Below, in pieces: positions 54,008 through 63,667 of a stretch of DNA of 64,000 bases (position 1 is the stretch's first letter; every line of letters begins with the position of its first letter). A program made the position numbers and the translations under genes. The notes under the pieces are model-generated. The model saw only the letters and a program-made list of their open reading frames with translations, made no database searches and was not told the origin of the DNA. This stretch comes from an uncultured Bradyrhizobium sp. (GTDB lineage Bacteria > Pseudomonadota > Alphaproteobacteria > Rhizobiales > Xanthobacteraceae). The stretch spans positions 97,410 to 161,409 of the forward strand of contig NZ_CANSMR010000018.1 of the NCBI RefSeq assembly GCF_947648125.1. Reading direction: 5' to 3'.

Positions 54008-56764
54008 CTATGATAAGCGGCCAGCCGCCGCGGGCCGGATCAGGATATCGGAACCGACCGCATCGACCGCGGATCGATCGAGGTCGAGCACGACATCGAC
54101 GATGCTGTGATCCTCCGGATCCATCGTGGCGGTGAAGCCGAGATCGCGGCACATTCCGATCATCGTGGTGTTCTCGGTCAGCACCTGGCCGGACAGCCGA
54201 TTCAATCCCTCCGACCGCGCATAGTGGATCAGGAGCTGCATCAGCGCCCAGCCGAGCCCTTTGCCCTTGAGATCGGACTGCAGCAGGATCGCATATTCGG
54301 CGTTCTGGTATAGCGAGTCCGAATGCAGCCGGACCGCTCCCATCATCTCGCCGGTCGTCGGATCGAGCGCCACAAACGCCATCGCGCGCGCATAGTCGAG
54401 CTGGGTCAGGCGCGCGATGAAGGCGTGCGAGAATTCCTTCATCGCGTGGAAGAAGCGCAGCCTGAGATCCTCGGCGGTGACACGCTTGAAGAACGCGGCG
54501 ACCATCGGCTCGTCCTCGGGCCGCATCGGGCGCACCGTGACGTGCGAGCCGTCGCGTAGCGCCAGCTCGCCTTCCCATTGCGACGGATAGGGCCTGACCG
54601 CCAGTCTGGTTTGACCGGCGAACAGCCGCGCCGGCTTGCGGATCGCCACGCGCGCGTCGAGTGCGAGCACGCCGGTCTGGTCTGCCAGCATCGGATTGAT
54701 ATCGAGCCCGGCAACCTCGGGAATGTCGGCGGCCATCTGCGCCAGCTTGACCAGGGTGAGCGGTACCACATCAGCCGGCACGGCCGGCACATCGCCATAG
54801 CCGCCGAGCAGCCGCGAAACACGCGTGCGTCCGACCAGCTCGCGAGCGAGATTCATGTCGAGCGGCGGCAGCGCCAGCGCCTTGTCGTTGATCACCTCGA
54901 CCGCGGGGCCGCCGCGGCCGAACACGATCACCGGGCCGAAGGTCGGATCGTCGGCGATGCCGAGGATCAGTTCGCGCGCCGCGCGCCGCACGATCATCGG
55001 CTGGATCGTCACGCCTTGCAGCGTCGCATCCGGCCGCGCGTTTCGCGCGCGTTCCAGCACCGTCCTGGCGGCCTCAATGACGCTGTCCTTGGTGCGCAGG
55101 TCGAGGATCACGCCGCCGACATCGGATGCGCGCCTGATGTCACGCGAGAACACCCGGACCACGATCGCATGCCCCGCGGCGAGGAACGGCACCGCCTTCT
55201 CGGCGGCGTCCTCCGCACTGTCAGCCACGACCGTCGTCACGATCGGAATGCGATAGGCCTCGAACAGGGCGACGATCTCGGCCGGATCGAGCCAGGCGCG
55301 CCCTTCCGACAACGCCTTCACGATCACATGCCGCGCCGCGGCCGTCTCCGGCGTGAACACCGATGCGACGCCCGGCGGGGTCGCGGCGAGCGCCGTGGAG
55401 GCCTCGCGATAGCGCACCAGATACATGAAGGCGCGCACCGCATCGTCCTCGGTCGGGAAGTGCGGGATGCGGGCCGCCTCGAAGATCGCGCCGGTGCGCT
55501 CGTCGGCGCCGACCCACGCCGCAAGCACCAGTGCCGCGACCGCACTTCGTTTGGTCCTGCGGTCACGAAGGCATTGCGCCACCGCCTCGGCAATGCCCTC
55601 GGCTGGCGCCACCGCCGTTTCCACATTCGCGACCAGGACGGCATCGTTGTTGGCATCATCGAGCAGCGCGTTGAGCGCCACCACGTAGCGGGCGGCATCG
55701 GCATCGCCCGCGATGTCGACGGGATTGGCGCATGACCAGCCCGGCGGCAGCATCTTGTCGAGCCGTTCGATCGTCTCCACCGTCAGCGTCGCGGGAACGC
55801 CGCCGAGCTCGGCCAGCCGATCGGTGGCGAGGATGCCGAGCCCCCCGCCATTGGTCAGGATCGCGAGGCGGTTGCCGCGCGGGACGAAGCCGCGGCCGAG
55901 CAGCTCGGCGCAGTCGAACAATTGGCGAAGGTCGTAGACCCGCAGCATGCCGGCGCGGCGGAACGCGGCGTCATAGACCGCATCGGAGCCGGCCAGCGCG
56001 CCAGTGTGGGTCGCGGCGGCCTTTGCCCCCTCGGCCATCCGCCCCGATTTCACGATGATGACCGGCTTCATGCGCGCCGCGGCGCGCGCCGCCGACATGA
56101 ACTTGCGCGCATCCTTGACCGCTTCGAGGTAGATCAGGATCGCGTTCGTATGATCGTCGAGCGCGAAATAATCCAGGAGGTCGGCGACGTCGACATCGAG
56201 CTGGTCGCCGATCGAGGCGATGCCGGAGAAGCCGAGCCGCCGCTCCGCCGCCCACTCGATCATCGCCGACGCGACCGCGCCGGACTGCGAGATCAGCGCG
56301 ACATGGCCGTCGGACGGCTGATGCGAGGCGAAGCTCGCATTGAGCTTCGCGCGCGGCACCATGACGCCGAGGCAGTTCGGCCCGACCAGGCGCATGCCGT
56401 GCCGCCGCGCCGTCTGCTCCACGATCTCCGCGAGCGAGCCTGCGCCATGACCGAGACCGGCCGACAGGATCGCGGCACCGGCAACCCCGGCAAGCCCGGC
56501 CTCCACCACGATCTCCGGGATTGCCGCCGGCGGTGCGCTGATGACGACGAGGTCCGGAACGAACGGAAGCGACTTCAGGTCGGCAACGGTCGGCTCGCCA
56601 TCAACATCCGCATAGTGCCGGTTGACGACGCCCAGCCTGCCGGAGAAGCCGCTCGCTTTGAGGTTTCGGAGCACCGCCGCGCCGAGCGACGACGGCCGCG
56701 GGCTACCGCCGACCACCGCGATGCTTCGAGGCGAAAATACCCGCTCCAGGCCGAACGTCGACAT
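54008..56764 (-). CDS. Pat-type protein: acyl-CoA synthetase (ADP-forming)-like plus GNAT acetyltransferase
   Basis: The 918-residue protein has the fusion layout of Pat lysine acetyltransferases. The N-terminal CoA-binding domain has FSPRSIAVVGGSPRPSSLGA, a succinyl-CoA-synthetase-like core has LVGPNCLGVMVPRAKLNASF, and an ATP-grasp-like region has VIVRVFSRDIRRASDVGGVI. A GNAT domain occupies about the last 170 residues, with acetyl-CoA loop SDLKGKGLGWALMQLL. Pat proteins of this design acetylate and switch off AMP-forming acyl-CoA ligases. It ends 22 bases from sdhB, convergent with it. Confidence 0.88.
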   Translation of the reverse strand: MSTFGLERVFSPRSIAVVGGSPRPSSLGAAVLRNLKASGFSGRLGVVNRHYADVDGEPTVADLKSLPFVPDLVVISAPPAAIPEIVVEAGLAGVAGAAILSAGLGHGAGSLAEIVEQTARRHGMRLVGPNCLGVMVPRAKLNASFASHQPSDGHVALISQSGAVASAMIEWAAERRLGFSGIASIGDQLDVDVADLLDYFALDDHTNAILIYLEAVKDARKFMSAARAAARMKPVIIVKSGRMAEGAKAAATHTGALAGSDAVYDAAFRRAGMLRVYDLRQLFDCAELLGRGFVPRGNRLAILTNGGGLGILATDRLAELGGVPATLTVETIERLDKMLPPGWSCANPVDIAGDADAARYVVALNALLDDANNDAVLVANVETAVAPAEGIAEAVAQCLRDRRTKRSAVAALVLAAWVGADERTGAIFEAARIPHFPTEDDAVRAFMYLVRYREASTALAATPPGVASVFTPETAAARHVIVKALSEGRAWLDPAEIVALFEAYRIPIVTTVVADSAEDAAEKAVPFLAAGHAIVVRVFSRDIRRASDVGGVILDLRTKDSVIEAARTVLERARNARPDATLQGVTIQPMIVRRAARELILGIADDPTFGPVIVFGRGGPAVEVINDKALALPPLDMNLARELVGRTRVSRLLGGYGDVPAVPADVVPLTLVKLAQMAADIPEVAGLDINPMLADQTGVLALDARVAIRKPARLFAGQTRLAVRPYPSQWEGELALRDGSHVTVRPMRPEDEPMVAAFFKRVTAEDLRLRFFHAMKEFSHAFIARLTQLDYARAMAFVALDPTTGEMMGAVRLHSDSLYQNAEYAILLQSDLKGKGLGWALMQLLIHYARSEGLNRLSGQVLTENTTMIGMCRDLGFTATMDPEDHSIVDVVLDLDRSAVDAVGSDILIRPAAAGRLS

Positions 56765-56877
56765 TGCGTGGTCTCGCAGGGAACCCGTGGATGCGCGAGA
56801 GGCGCCCCCGAACGAACTCTACTGCGTCGCACGCCCGGTTGCACCCATTGCCGCCGCGACAGAACGCGACGGCCCGG

Positions 56878-58752
56878 CTAATGCAGCCCCAGCGCCTGCG
56901 CCAGATTGAAAGTCAGGAAGCTCGCGACATAGGCCAGCGCGAGCATGTACAGGAACGTCACCACCATCCACTTCGCGCCGCCGGTCTCGCGGCGGATTAC
57001 CGCGAGCGTCGAGGCGCATTGCGGGGCGAAGATGTACCAGACCAGCATCGACAGCGCGGTCGCCAGCGTCCATTTCTGCGCCAGCACCTGGCCGATCTGT
57101 TCCGCCGCCTCCTTGCCGCCCTCGATCGAATAGACGGTGCCGAGCGCCGCGACCGCGACTTCGCGCGCCGCCATGCCCGGGATCAGCGCCACCGCGATCT
57201 GCCAGTTGAAGCCGATCGGCCGCAGCAGCGGCTCGAGCGCGTGGCCGATCATCGCCGCGAAGCTGTAGTTGATCGCCGGCCCCTCGGCGCCGGCGGGCGC
57301 GGTCGGGAACGAGGCCAGGAACCAGATCAGCACCATCATCGAGAGGATCGTGGTGCCGGCGCGATACAGGAACATCTTGGCGCGATTGAGCACGCCGATC
57401 GCGATGCTGCGCAGCCGCGGCACCTTGTAGTCGGGCAATTCCAGCATGAACGGTGCCGGCGCATGGTCGCGCCACAGGAAGAACTTTGCGATCGCCGAGA
57501 CCGTCAGCGCGCTGGTGATGCCGGCGGCGTAGAGGCCGAACATCACGAGCCCCTGCAGATTGACGAAGCCCCACAGCTTGGTCGCCGGAACAAAGGCCGA
57601 GATGATCAGCGTATAGACCGGAATCCGCGCCGAGCAGGTCATCAGCGGCGCGATCAGGATCGTGGTCAGGCGATCACGCCGGTTGTCGATCACTCGCGTC
57701 GCCATGATGCCGGGAATCGCACAGGCAAAGCTCGACAGCAGCGGAATGAAGGCGCGGCCATGCAGCCCGGCGCCGCCCATGATGCGGTCCATCAGGAATG
57801 CGGCTCGCGCCATGTAGCCGAAATCTTCCAGCAGCAGGATGAACAGGAAGATGATGATGATCTGCGGCAGGAACACGATGACGCTGCCGACGCCCGAGAT
57901 GAGGCCGTTCTGCAGGAAGCTCTGCAACAGGCCCCAGCTTTCCGGCAGCAAATCGTGGATCAGCTGCCCAAGCGCAGAGAAGCCGTCCGAGAGCAATTCC
58001 ATCGCCGGCTGCGCCCAGGTGAACACCGCCTGGAACATCACGAACAGGATCACGGCCAGGATCACGAGACCCCAGACCGGATGCAGCACGACCGAATCGA
58101 TCCGGTTGGTCTGCGTGTCGGGCTTGGTCGGCAGCGTCACCGCCGCGGCGATGATGCGGTCGGCCTCGCGCTGCGCCGCCTTGAGGTCGGCAATCGTCGG
58201 CGTCGCCCACTCGCTGGCCGCCGCCTCATGCGACCGGGCCAGGAATTCGTCGGTCCGCTTCAAGAGCTCGTCGACGCCGCCCTTGCGGACCGCGACCGAG
58301 GTCACGATCGGCAGGCCGAGCTCCTGCGACATGCGATCGAGATCGATCGTCACGCCGCGGCGCCTCGCGATATCGATCATGTTGAGCACGAGCATCATCG
58401 GCCGGCCGACGCGCTTCAGCTCGAGCACGAGCCGCAAGGTCAACCGCAGATTAGTGGCGTCCGCAACGCAGAGCACGAGATCGGGCACCGCCTCGCCGTC
58501 GAAGCGGCCGAGCACGATGTCGCGGGTGATTTCCTCGTCCGGGCTGCGGCCGCGCAGCGAATAGGTGCCGGGCAGGTCGAGCACCGTCACGCTGCGGCCC
58601 TCCGGCGTGACGAAGCCGCCGGATTTGCGCTCGACCGTGACGCCGGGATAATTGGCGACCTTCTGGCTGCTGCCGGTCAACCGGTTGAACAGCGACGTCT
58701 TGCCGGTGTTCGGCGCGCCGACCAGCGCCAGGCGCAGGGATGCAGTTGTCAT
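56878..58752 (-). CDS. feoB: ferrous iron transporter B
   Basis: The 624-residue protein imports Fe2+. The cytosolic G domain has GAPNTGKTSLFNRLTGSSQK (G1), VTVERKSGG (G2), DLPGTYSLRGRSPDE (G3) and NMID (G4). The membrane part has the two Gate segments, recognisable from SFACAIPGIMATRVIDNRRD and ALIPGMAAREVAVAALGTVY. It overlaps feoA by four bases (58749-58752). No FeoC is seen downstream. Confidence 0.94.
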   Translation of the reverse strand: MTTASLRLALVGAPNTGKTSLFNRLTGSSQKVANYPGVTVERKSGGFVTPEGRSVTVLDLPGTYSLRGRSPDEEITRDIVLGRFDGEAVPDLVLCVADATNLRLTLRLVLELKRVGRPMMLVLNMIDIARRRGVTIDLDRMSQELGLPIVTSVAVRKGGVDELLKRTDEFLARSHEAAASEWATPTIADLKAAQREADRIIAAAVTLPTKPDTQTNRIDSVVLHPVWGLVILAVILFVMFQAVFTWAQPAMELLSDGFSALGQLIHDLLPESWGLLQSFLQNGLISGVGSVIVFLPQIIIIFLFILLLEDFGYMARAAFLMDRIMGGAGLHGRAFIPLLSSFACAIPGIMATRVIDNRRDRLTTILIAPLMTCSARIPVYTLIISAFVPATKLWGFVNLQGLVMFGLYAAGITSALTVSAIAKFFLWRDHAPAPFMLELPDYKVPRLRSIAIGVLNRAKMFLYRAGTTILSMMVLIWFLASFPTAPAGAEGPAINYSFAAMIGHALEPLLRPIGFNWQIAVALIPGMAAREVAVAALGTVYSIEGGKEAAEQIGQVLAQKWTLATALSMLVWYIFAPQCASTLAVIRRETGGAKWMVVTFLYMLALAYVASFLTFNLAQALGLH

Positions 58753-59036
58753 TCGACGATCACGGCCATGGCTTCGCTCCGGCGCAGCGCGATCGTGATG
58801 TTGTCGACGCGCACCGCGATCGGATCCCGCCGGATCGTGCCTTCATGCAGGATTTCCACGCGCGCGCCCTCGACAAATCCCATCTCCACCAAGCGCTGCT
58901 CGAGCTCCTGCGACGAGAGCGATGAACCCGTCACGAGCGCATCGAGCCTGATGATTTTTCCGACAAAACCGCGATCCGCATGTCCGAGCCGGATGTCCTG
59001 TAGATTATCCTTGGAGGAGTTTGGATCGCCTGTCAT
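58749..59036 (-). CDS. feoA: ferrous iron transport protein A
   Basis: The 95-residue protein carries an SH3-like FeoA domain. It has GFVGKIIRLDALVTGSSLSS, LEQRLVEMGFVEGARVEILH and a C-terminal AVRVDNITIALRRSEAMAVI. It is needed for FeoB function. It starts the feoAB operon, with an Irr-type palindrome 54 bases before its start codon. Confidence 0.9.
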   Translation of the reverse strand: MTGDPNSSKDNLQDIRLGHADRGFVGKIIRLDALVTGSSLSSQELEQRLVEMGFVEGARVEILHEGTIRRDPIAVRVDNITIALRRSEAMAVIVE

Positions 59037-59364
59037 GCGGCCTGTTTTTCAGCAGGTAGTCACAGGGTCAAGCATTTGCCCGTGAGAGGTTTTAGAACTC
59101 CTAAAAACAGCGCCCGGACTCGTCATCCCGGCCGATTTTCCGCTTGACTGCCGGCGTGGCGCTAACGGGGTCGTGATGACGCCGTGCGGCATACGCCCCG
59201 CGTCGCCCCGGACGAGTGCCGGCTCCCAATTGATCGATCCGGGTTGGCCTCCGGTAACCTTGACCGGCGGGCTGGATGACGCGGCAGCCGCTGCGCCGGG
59301 CGCCAGGCGGGGGTTTCGCTTCCTCCGGCGCGACGGTTTGCGTTAAGCTCGCTACGGAGCCGGA
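59037..59364. other. intergenic region between divergent feoAB and the histidine kinase gene
   Basis: It holds the ICE-like palindrome (59090-59106), presumably the feoAB promoter and the kinase leader. No gene is seen. Open frames here are antisense or out of frame. Confidence 0.5.
59090..59106. promoter_or_regulatory. Irr/ICE-like iron-response palindrome upstream of feoAB
   Basis: TTTTAGAACTCCTAAAA is a near-perfect palindrome, with one mismatch in 8-base arms. It fits the ICE type (TTTAGAA paired with TTCTAAA) bound by the Irr regulator in Rhizobiales. It lies 54 bases upstream of feoA, the right place to control iron uptake by iron and heme status. Confidence 0.6.
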
Positions 59365-61518
59365 GTGCCCGTGCCGACCGCTGCACAACGCAATTCGCTG
59401 AGACTGCTGCAATGGATGATGGCCGCCTCGCTGGCCCTTCCGCTGGCGCTGTTCATGTTTGCTTCCGCGATGTCCCGGATGTCGACCAGCGAGGCCGCCG
59501 ACCAGGAAATCCAGCGCACGCTTGACGTCGCCCATGAGCACGCGCTCAAGGTGTTCGAGACCATCGACCGCAGCCTGGCCGAGGTGACCGAGGTCGTCCG
59601 CGGCATGAGCGACGCCGATATCGTCGCGCGCGAGAAGAGCCTGCACGAGCGGCTGCGCCGGGTCGCGGACACACTCCCCCAGGTGAAATCGATCTGGGTG
59701 TTCGATGCCAACGGCCATGCCCTGGTCAACAGCCTGGTGGAACCGGCCCCCGACATCGATTTCTCGGATCGGGACTACTTCCGCATCCACGCCGAGCGCG
59801 ACATCGGCACCTATATCGGCGAGGTGCTGACGCCGCGGCCACCCTATCAGGGTGCGCGGTTCTTCAGCGTCGGCCGCCGCCGCAACAACGAGGACGGCAG
59901 CTTTGGCGGGGTGATCCAGGCCTCCGTGCTTCCGGAGTATTTCGAGAATTTCTACGCCAAGATCGGCCGCGAGCCCGGCAGCTTCCTGGCGCTGATCCGG
60001 ACCGATGGCTCGATACTGGCGCATTTCCCTGTCATCGACCACGACGCCAGGTTCGAGCCGAGCGGGCCGCTGGGGCGACAGATCGTCGCCAATCCCGAGA
60101 CAGGCGGCATGACGATCCGCTCCCCGGCCGACGGCATCGAACGGCGCATGCGCTATCAGCGGCTGTCCGAATACCCGATCTATGTCAGCGCCGGGCTCGA
60201 GACCTCGGCGATCCACGCGCGCTGGATCTCGACCATGGCGCAGCACCTGATCTTCGGCATACCCGCCACCGCGCTGCTGTTCGGCCTGCTCGCGCTCGCC
60301 TTCCGGCGAACCCAGCGCCTGCAGGAGGAGGCCGACCGGCGCATCGAAGCCGAGGACGCGTTACGGCATGGCCAGCGGCTGGAGGCGCTCGGGCAACTCA
60401 CCGGCGGCGTCGCGCATGACTTCAACAATCTGCTCACCGTGATCCGCGCGTCGGTCGACATGTTGCGGCGGCCGGACCTGCCGGAGGCGAGGCGTCAGCG
60501 CTACATCGATGCGATCTCCAACACCGTGAACCGCGCCGCCAAGCTGACCAACCAGCTGCTTGCGTTCGCGCGCCGGCAAACCCTGAAGCCCGAGGTGTTC
60601 GACGCCTGCCAGAACGTCCGCACCCTGAGCGAGATGATCGCCACGCTGATCGGCTCGCGGATCGAGATCACGGCGCAGGTGCCGGACGAGACCTGCCTCG
60701 TCAACGCCGACGCCGGCCAGTTCGAGACAGCGATTATCAATATGGCGGTCAATGCACGTGACGCGATGGACGGCGTCGGCCGGCTCACGATCGCGGTCCG
60801 CGCCGTGAACAAGCTGCCGGCCGAGGCGATCACGCCGCCGAGCCCGCACGGCCACGTCGCGGTCTCGGTGGCCGATACCGGCGTCGGAATTCCGCAGGAA
60901 TTGTTCGGCCGCATCTTCGAGCCGTTCTACACCACCAAGGAGGTCGGTCACGGCACCGGCCTTGGCCTGTCGCAGGTGTTCGGCTTCGCCAAGCAATCCG
61001 GCGGCGAGGTCACCGTGACCAGCGAAGTCGGCAAGGGCTCGACATTCACGCTGTATCTCCCGCGTGTCGTCGGTAGACACAACGCGCAAGCGCGGCTCAC
61101 GGAGGATGCGCCTTCGGTCGATCCGACCAGCGCGTCGGTCCTGATCGTCGAGGACAATGCCGAGGTCGGAAAGTTCGCCGCCGACACGCTGACCCAGCTC
61201 GGTTGCACCTGCGTGCTGGTGGAGAACGCCACCCACGCGCTGGAGGAGCTGACCGTCGACCCCGACAGATTCGACCTCGTGTTCACCGATGTCGTGATGC
61301 CCGGTATGAGCGGCATCGAGCTTGCGGAGGAGATCCGCCGGCAGCGGCTCGATCTGCCGATCGTGCTGGCTTCCGGCTACAGCCAGGTGCTGTCGCAGCA
61401 GGGCAGCGGCGGCTTCGAGCTGTTACAGAAGCCGTATTCGGCCGAGCAGCTGGCGCGCGTGCTGCACAAGGCCACGCGCTCGCGCAGGCTGAAGCGGGAC
61501 CAGGCGCCGGCGTCGTGA
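59365..61518 (+). CDS. hybrid sensor histidine kinase / response regulator
   Basis: The 717-residue protein has two membrane segments (LALPLALFMFASAM and LIFGIPATALLFGLLALAF, about residues 290-315) that flank a periplasmic dCache-like sensor. The dimerisation region LEALGQLTGGVAHDFNNLL carries His351. The ATPase domain has VADTGVGIP and GTGLGLSQVFGFAKQSGG. A C-terminal receiver has Asp642 in FTDVVMPGMSG. The start is GTG 59365. No partner regulator is adjacent, so it may pass phosphate to a distant protein. Any link to feoAB is untested. Confidence 0.87.
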   Translation: MPVPTAAQRNSLRLLQWMMAASLALPLALFMFASAMSRMSTSEAADQEIQRTLDVAHEHALKVFETIDRSLAEVTEVVRGMSDADIVAREKSLHERLRRVADTLPQVKSIWVFDANGHALVNSLVEPAPDIDFSDRDYFRIHAERDIGTYIGEVLTPRPPYQGARFFSVGRRRNNEDGSFGGVIQASVLPEYFENFYAKIGREPGSFLALIRTDGSILAHFPVIDHDARFEPSGPLGRQIVANPETGGMTIRSPADGIERRMRYQRLSEYPIYVSAGLETSAIHARWISTMAQHLIFGIPATALLFGLLALAFRRTQRLQEEADRRIEAEDALRHGQRLEALGQLTGGVAHDFNNLLTVIRASVDMLRRPDLPEARRQRYIDAISNTVNRAAKLTNQLLAFARRQTLKPEVFDACQNVRTLSEMIATLIGSRIEITAQVPDETCLVNADAGQFETAIINMAVNARDAMDGVGRLTIAVRAVNKLPAEAITPPSPHGHVAVSVADTGVGIPQELFGRIFEPFYTTKEVGHGTGLGLSQVFGFAKQSGGEVTVTSEVGKGSTFTLYLPRVVGRHNAQARLTEDAPSVDPTSASVLIVEDNAEVGKFAADTLTQLGCTCVLVENATHALEELTVDPDRFDLVFTDVVMPGMSGIELAEEIRRQRLDLPIVLASGYSQVLSQQGSGGFELLQKPYSAEQLARVLHKATRSRRLKRDQAPAS

Positions 61519-61895
61519 AGTGATTGCTTGCGCGCACCACACATTCGCTGTCGTCCCTGCGAAAGCAGGGACCCATACGCCGCGGCGGAGGTTGCTGGCG
61601 GGGACTCGTCGTAACAGCATCGCGCGATGATCAGCATGGGTGGTTATGGGTCCCTGCTTTCGCAGGGACGACACCGAGTTTGTGGCTCAGCCATTGAGTC
61701 ATTTCGTGTGGACAATCCTCGTCTGGAGCGGACTGCTGTTTACCGCTCGGCACGATCCCGCGGCAGTGCGGCGCATTCAGGCGCAGGGCGCCTATGGATT
61801 GCTGTCCCCCAGGCTGCGGGACTGGCTGCTTTCATAAGCGGCCGATGCAACCGTTGGCGCTTCCGCCAAAACCGGTTATGCATGCCGCGCTTTTG
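61519..61895. other. repeat and unassigned sequence between the kinase and the FkbM gene
   Basis: The gtcgtccctgc repeat (61550-61672) is followed by about 180 bases with an open frame (…LLFTARHDPAAVRRIQAQGA… ending at 61837). That frame begins inside the repeat and has no ribosome-binding site. It could be a gene remnant, but nothing recognisable supports it. Confidence 0.5.
61550..61672. repeat. palindromic repeat, gtcgtccctgc family, 28-bp perfect arms
   Basis: The arms at 61550-61577 and 61645-61672 are exact inverse complements (gtcgtccctgcgaaagcagg then gacccata). It is the same family as 44707-44832 and 8435-8575. Confidence 0.88.
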
Positions 61896-62735
61896 ATGAG
61901 GCAATGCGTGATCCCGAGCAACGACATTTCGCCGCCGCCATTCGGCGCCCTGGCGCCCAATGCGGCGCAGGCCGCCATCATCCGGCTTGCGCATGGCAGC
62001 GGATTGAAGCGCGGCGCGTTCCGGCCATGGCTGTCGCGGCTGGTCAATCTGTTCGGTTCAGGACCGCTTGATGTGACCTATCAGGGCGCGTCGTTCCGCT
62101 TCTATCATCAGGCGAGCGCGACCGAGCGCGGCGCGCTGTTCAATCCCGATTACAATCTTGAAGAGCTCGCCTTCCTGCGGGCGCATGTCGGCACCGGCGG
62201 CACCTTCGTCGATCTCGGCGCCAATGTCGGCACCTATGCGCTGGCGCTGGCGCGCGATGTCGGGCCCAATGGCAAGGTGATCGCGATCGAGCCGCATCCG
62301 ATGACGCATGCGCGGCTCAAATTCAACACGCAGGCCTCCGGCTATCCGCAGGTGCGCCTGGTTGCAGCCGCCGCAGGTCCGACCGATGGCGAGTTGATGA
62401 TCGAGACCGACGGCGACAATCTCGGCGCCAGCCACATCGTCACCGGCGCGCCCACGGGCAAGGCGTTCAAGGTGCCATCGCTGCGGCTGCAACGCATCCT
62501 CGAGGAGGCCGGCGCGACCAGCGTCGATGCGCTGAAGATCGACGTCGAAGGATTCGAGGACCGCGTGCTCACCGGCTTCTTCCGCGACGCGCCGGAACAG
62601 CTGTGGCCCCGCGCGGTCGTGATCGAGCATCTGTCAAAGGACGAATGGACCGACGATTGCATTGCGGACATGCATACGCGCGGTTACGTCGATCAGGGCC
62701 GGACGCGAAGCAACACGCTGCTTGTGCGGGAATGA
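61896..62735 (+). CDS. FkbM-family methyltransferase
   Basis: The SAM-dependent methyltransferase has 279 residues from ATG 61896. Motif I is GTFVDLGANVGTYALALARD, motif II is VIAIEPHPMTHARLKFN, and the FkbM motif is VDALKIDVEGFEDRVLTGFF. Alternative starts are ATG 61878 and GTG 61908, the last with GAGG six bases upstream. FkbM enzymes O-methylate sugars or polyketides; the target here is unknown. Confidence 0.83.
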   Translation: MRQCVIPSNDISPPPFGALAPNAAQAAIIRLAHGSGLKRGAFRPWLSRLVNLFGSGPLDVTYQGASFRFYHQASATERGALFNPDYNLEELAFLRAHVGTGGTFVDLGANVGTYALALARDVGPNGKVIAIEPHPMTHARLKFNTQASGYPQVRLVAAAAGPTDGELMIETDGDNLGASHIVTGAPTGKAFKVPSLRLQRILEEAGATSVDALKIDVEGFEDRVLTGFFRDAPEQLWPRAVVIEHLSKDEWTDDCIADMHTRGYVDQGRTRSNTLLVRE

Positions 62736-62742
62736 CAGATTT

Positions 62743-62875
62743 TCTCCTTCCCCCTGAACGGGGGAAGGTCGGGATGGGGGTCAAGCCGCAGGCAACGCTC
62801 GCTGCGGAGAGAGCAGATCCCCACCCGCTTTGCTCTTGCGAGCGAAGCGACCTCCCCTTTCCAAGGGAAGGTGAA
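62743..62875. repeat. dispersed element, ttctccttccccctg family, copy 2
   Basis: It matches 19257-19391 from ttctccttccccctg through gagagagcagatccccaccc to the final paired ctccccttt/aagggaag. It sits between the FkbM and VOC genes. Confidence 0.82.
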
Positions 62876-62919
62876 ACGAAAGCGCGGATGCCAATGCGGC
62901 ACAAAAAGGGAAGCTCGCA

Positions 62920-63306
62920 ATGATCGACCATATCGGCTTTTCGGTCTCCGACTACGAACGCGCGAAGGCGTTCTACCAGACCGCGCTGGCGCCGCTCGGT
63001 TACGGCCTGATCATGGAAGTGCCCGCAGAAGTGACCGGGCACGCACCTGCGGCGGGCTTCGGCACTGACGGCAAGCCTGATTTCTGGATCGGCGGCGAAG
63101 GCGCGATGAACAAGCCGGTGCATATCGCGATCACAGCCAAGGACCGCGCCACCGTCGACGCCTTCTACCAGGCCGCGATGGCGGCTGGCGGCCGCGACAA
63201 CGGCGCGCCCGGCATTCGCGCGCATTATCACCCGAACTATTATGGCGCGTTCGTGCTCGATCCCGACGGCCACAACATCGAGGCGGTCTGCCACACGCCC
63301 GGATGA
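62920..63306 (+). CDS. VOC-family (glyoxalase-like) protein
   Basis: The 128-residue protein has the paired beta-alpha-beta-beta-beta units of the vicinal-oxygen-chelate fold. MIDHIGFSVSDYERAKAFYQ begins the first and PVHIAITAKDRATVDAFYQA the second. His4 and the late GAFVLDPDGHNIEAVCH supply likely metal ligands. The reaction is unknown. AAGG precedes ATG 62920. Confidence 0.84.
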   Translation: MIDHIGFSVSDYERAKAFYQTALAPLGYGLIMEVPAEVTGHAPAAGFGTDGKPDFWIGGEGAMNKPVHIAITAKDRATVDAFYQAAMAAGGRDNGAPGIRAHYHPNYYGAFVLDPDGHNIEAVCHTPG

Positions 63307-63667
63307 GCCGCGCGGGAAACGCCGCCGCGACCGGACGAGCCGTCCGGCAAGAACCGGCGAATCACTGGTGCGCGGACCCCCGGGACCAACCGGCCCGCAG
63401 CCTGCGACAGATCGACCCGCGGTCCGGTGATTCGCCGCAGCGCCGCAGTTCCACGTCGATTGCGCGTGTGTCCGAGCGTTTCTTCTGAACGCGCGGTGAA
63501 CAAGCGCACATGCAACCCGTTATAATGTCGAAATAAACTTCGCCGATGATTCGGCGCTCGCCACAATCCGGCCTAACGGCTGGCAATTCATCGTCCTGCC
63601 GAATTGTTCGGTTCTGACTTCCTTTCTTTCCTTCCTGCCCAGACTTTCCGCCGGGGACTCCAAGACC
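63307..63667. other. intergenic region before the last gene
   Basis: No gene or clear repeat was identified. The promoter of the following secreted protein is presumably in this stretch. Confidence 0.45.

Noticed and set aside
54578-55735. A 385-codon frame antisense to the Pat-type gene
   Set aside because: It is rich in Arg, His and Asp with no motif, while the opposite strand carries a complete 918-residue multidomain protein.
61640-61837. A 65-residue open frame after the histidine kinase
   Set aside because: It starts inside the gtcgtccctgc repeat (MVMGPCFRRDD is repeat translation) and no ribosome-binding site supports an internal start. It may be a remnant, but this cannot be shown.
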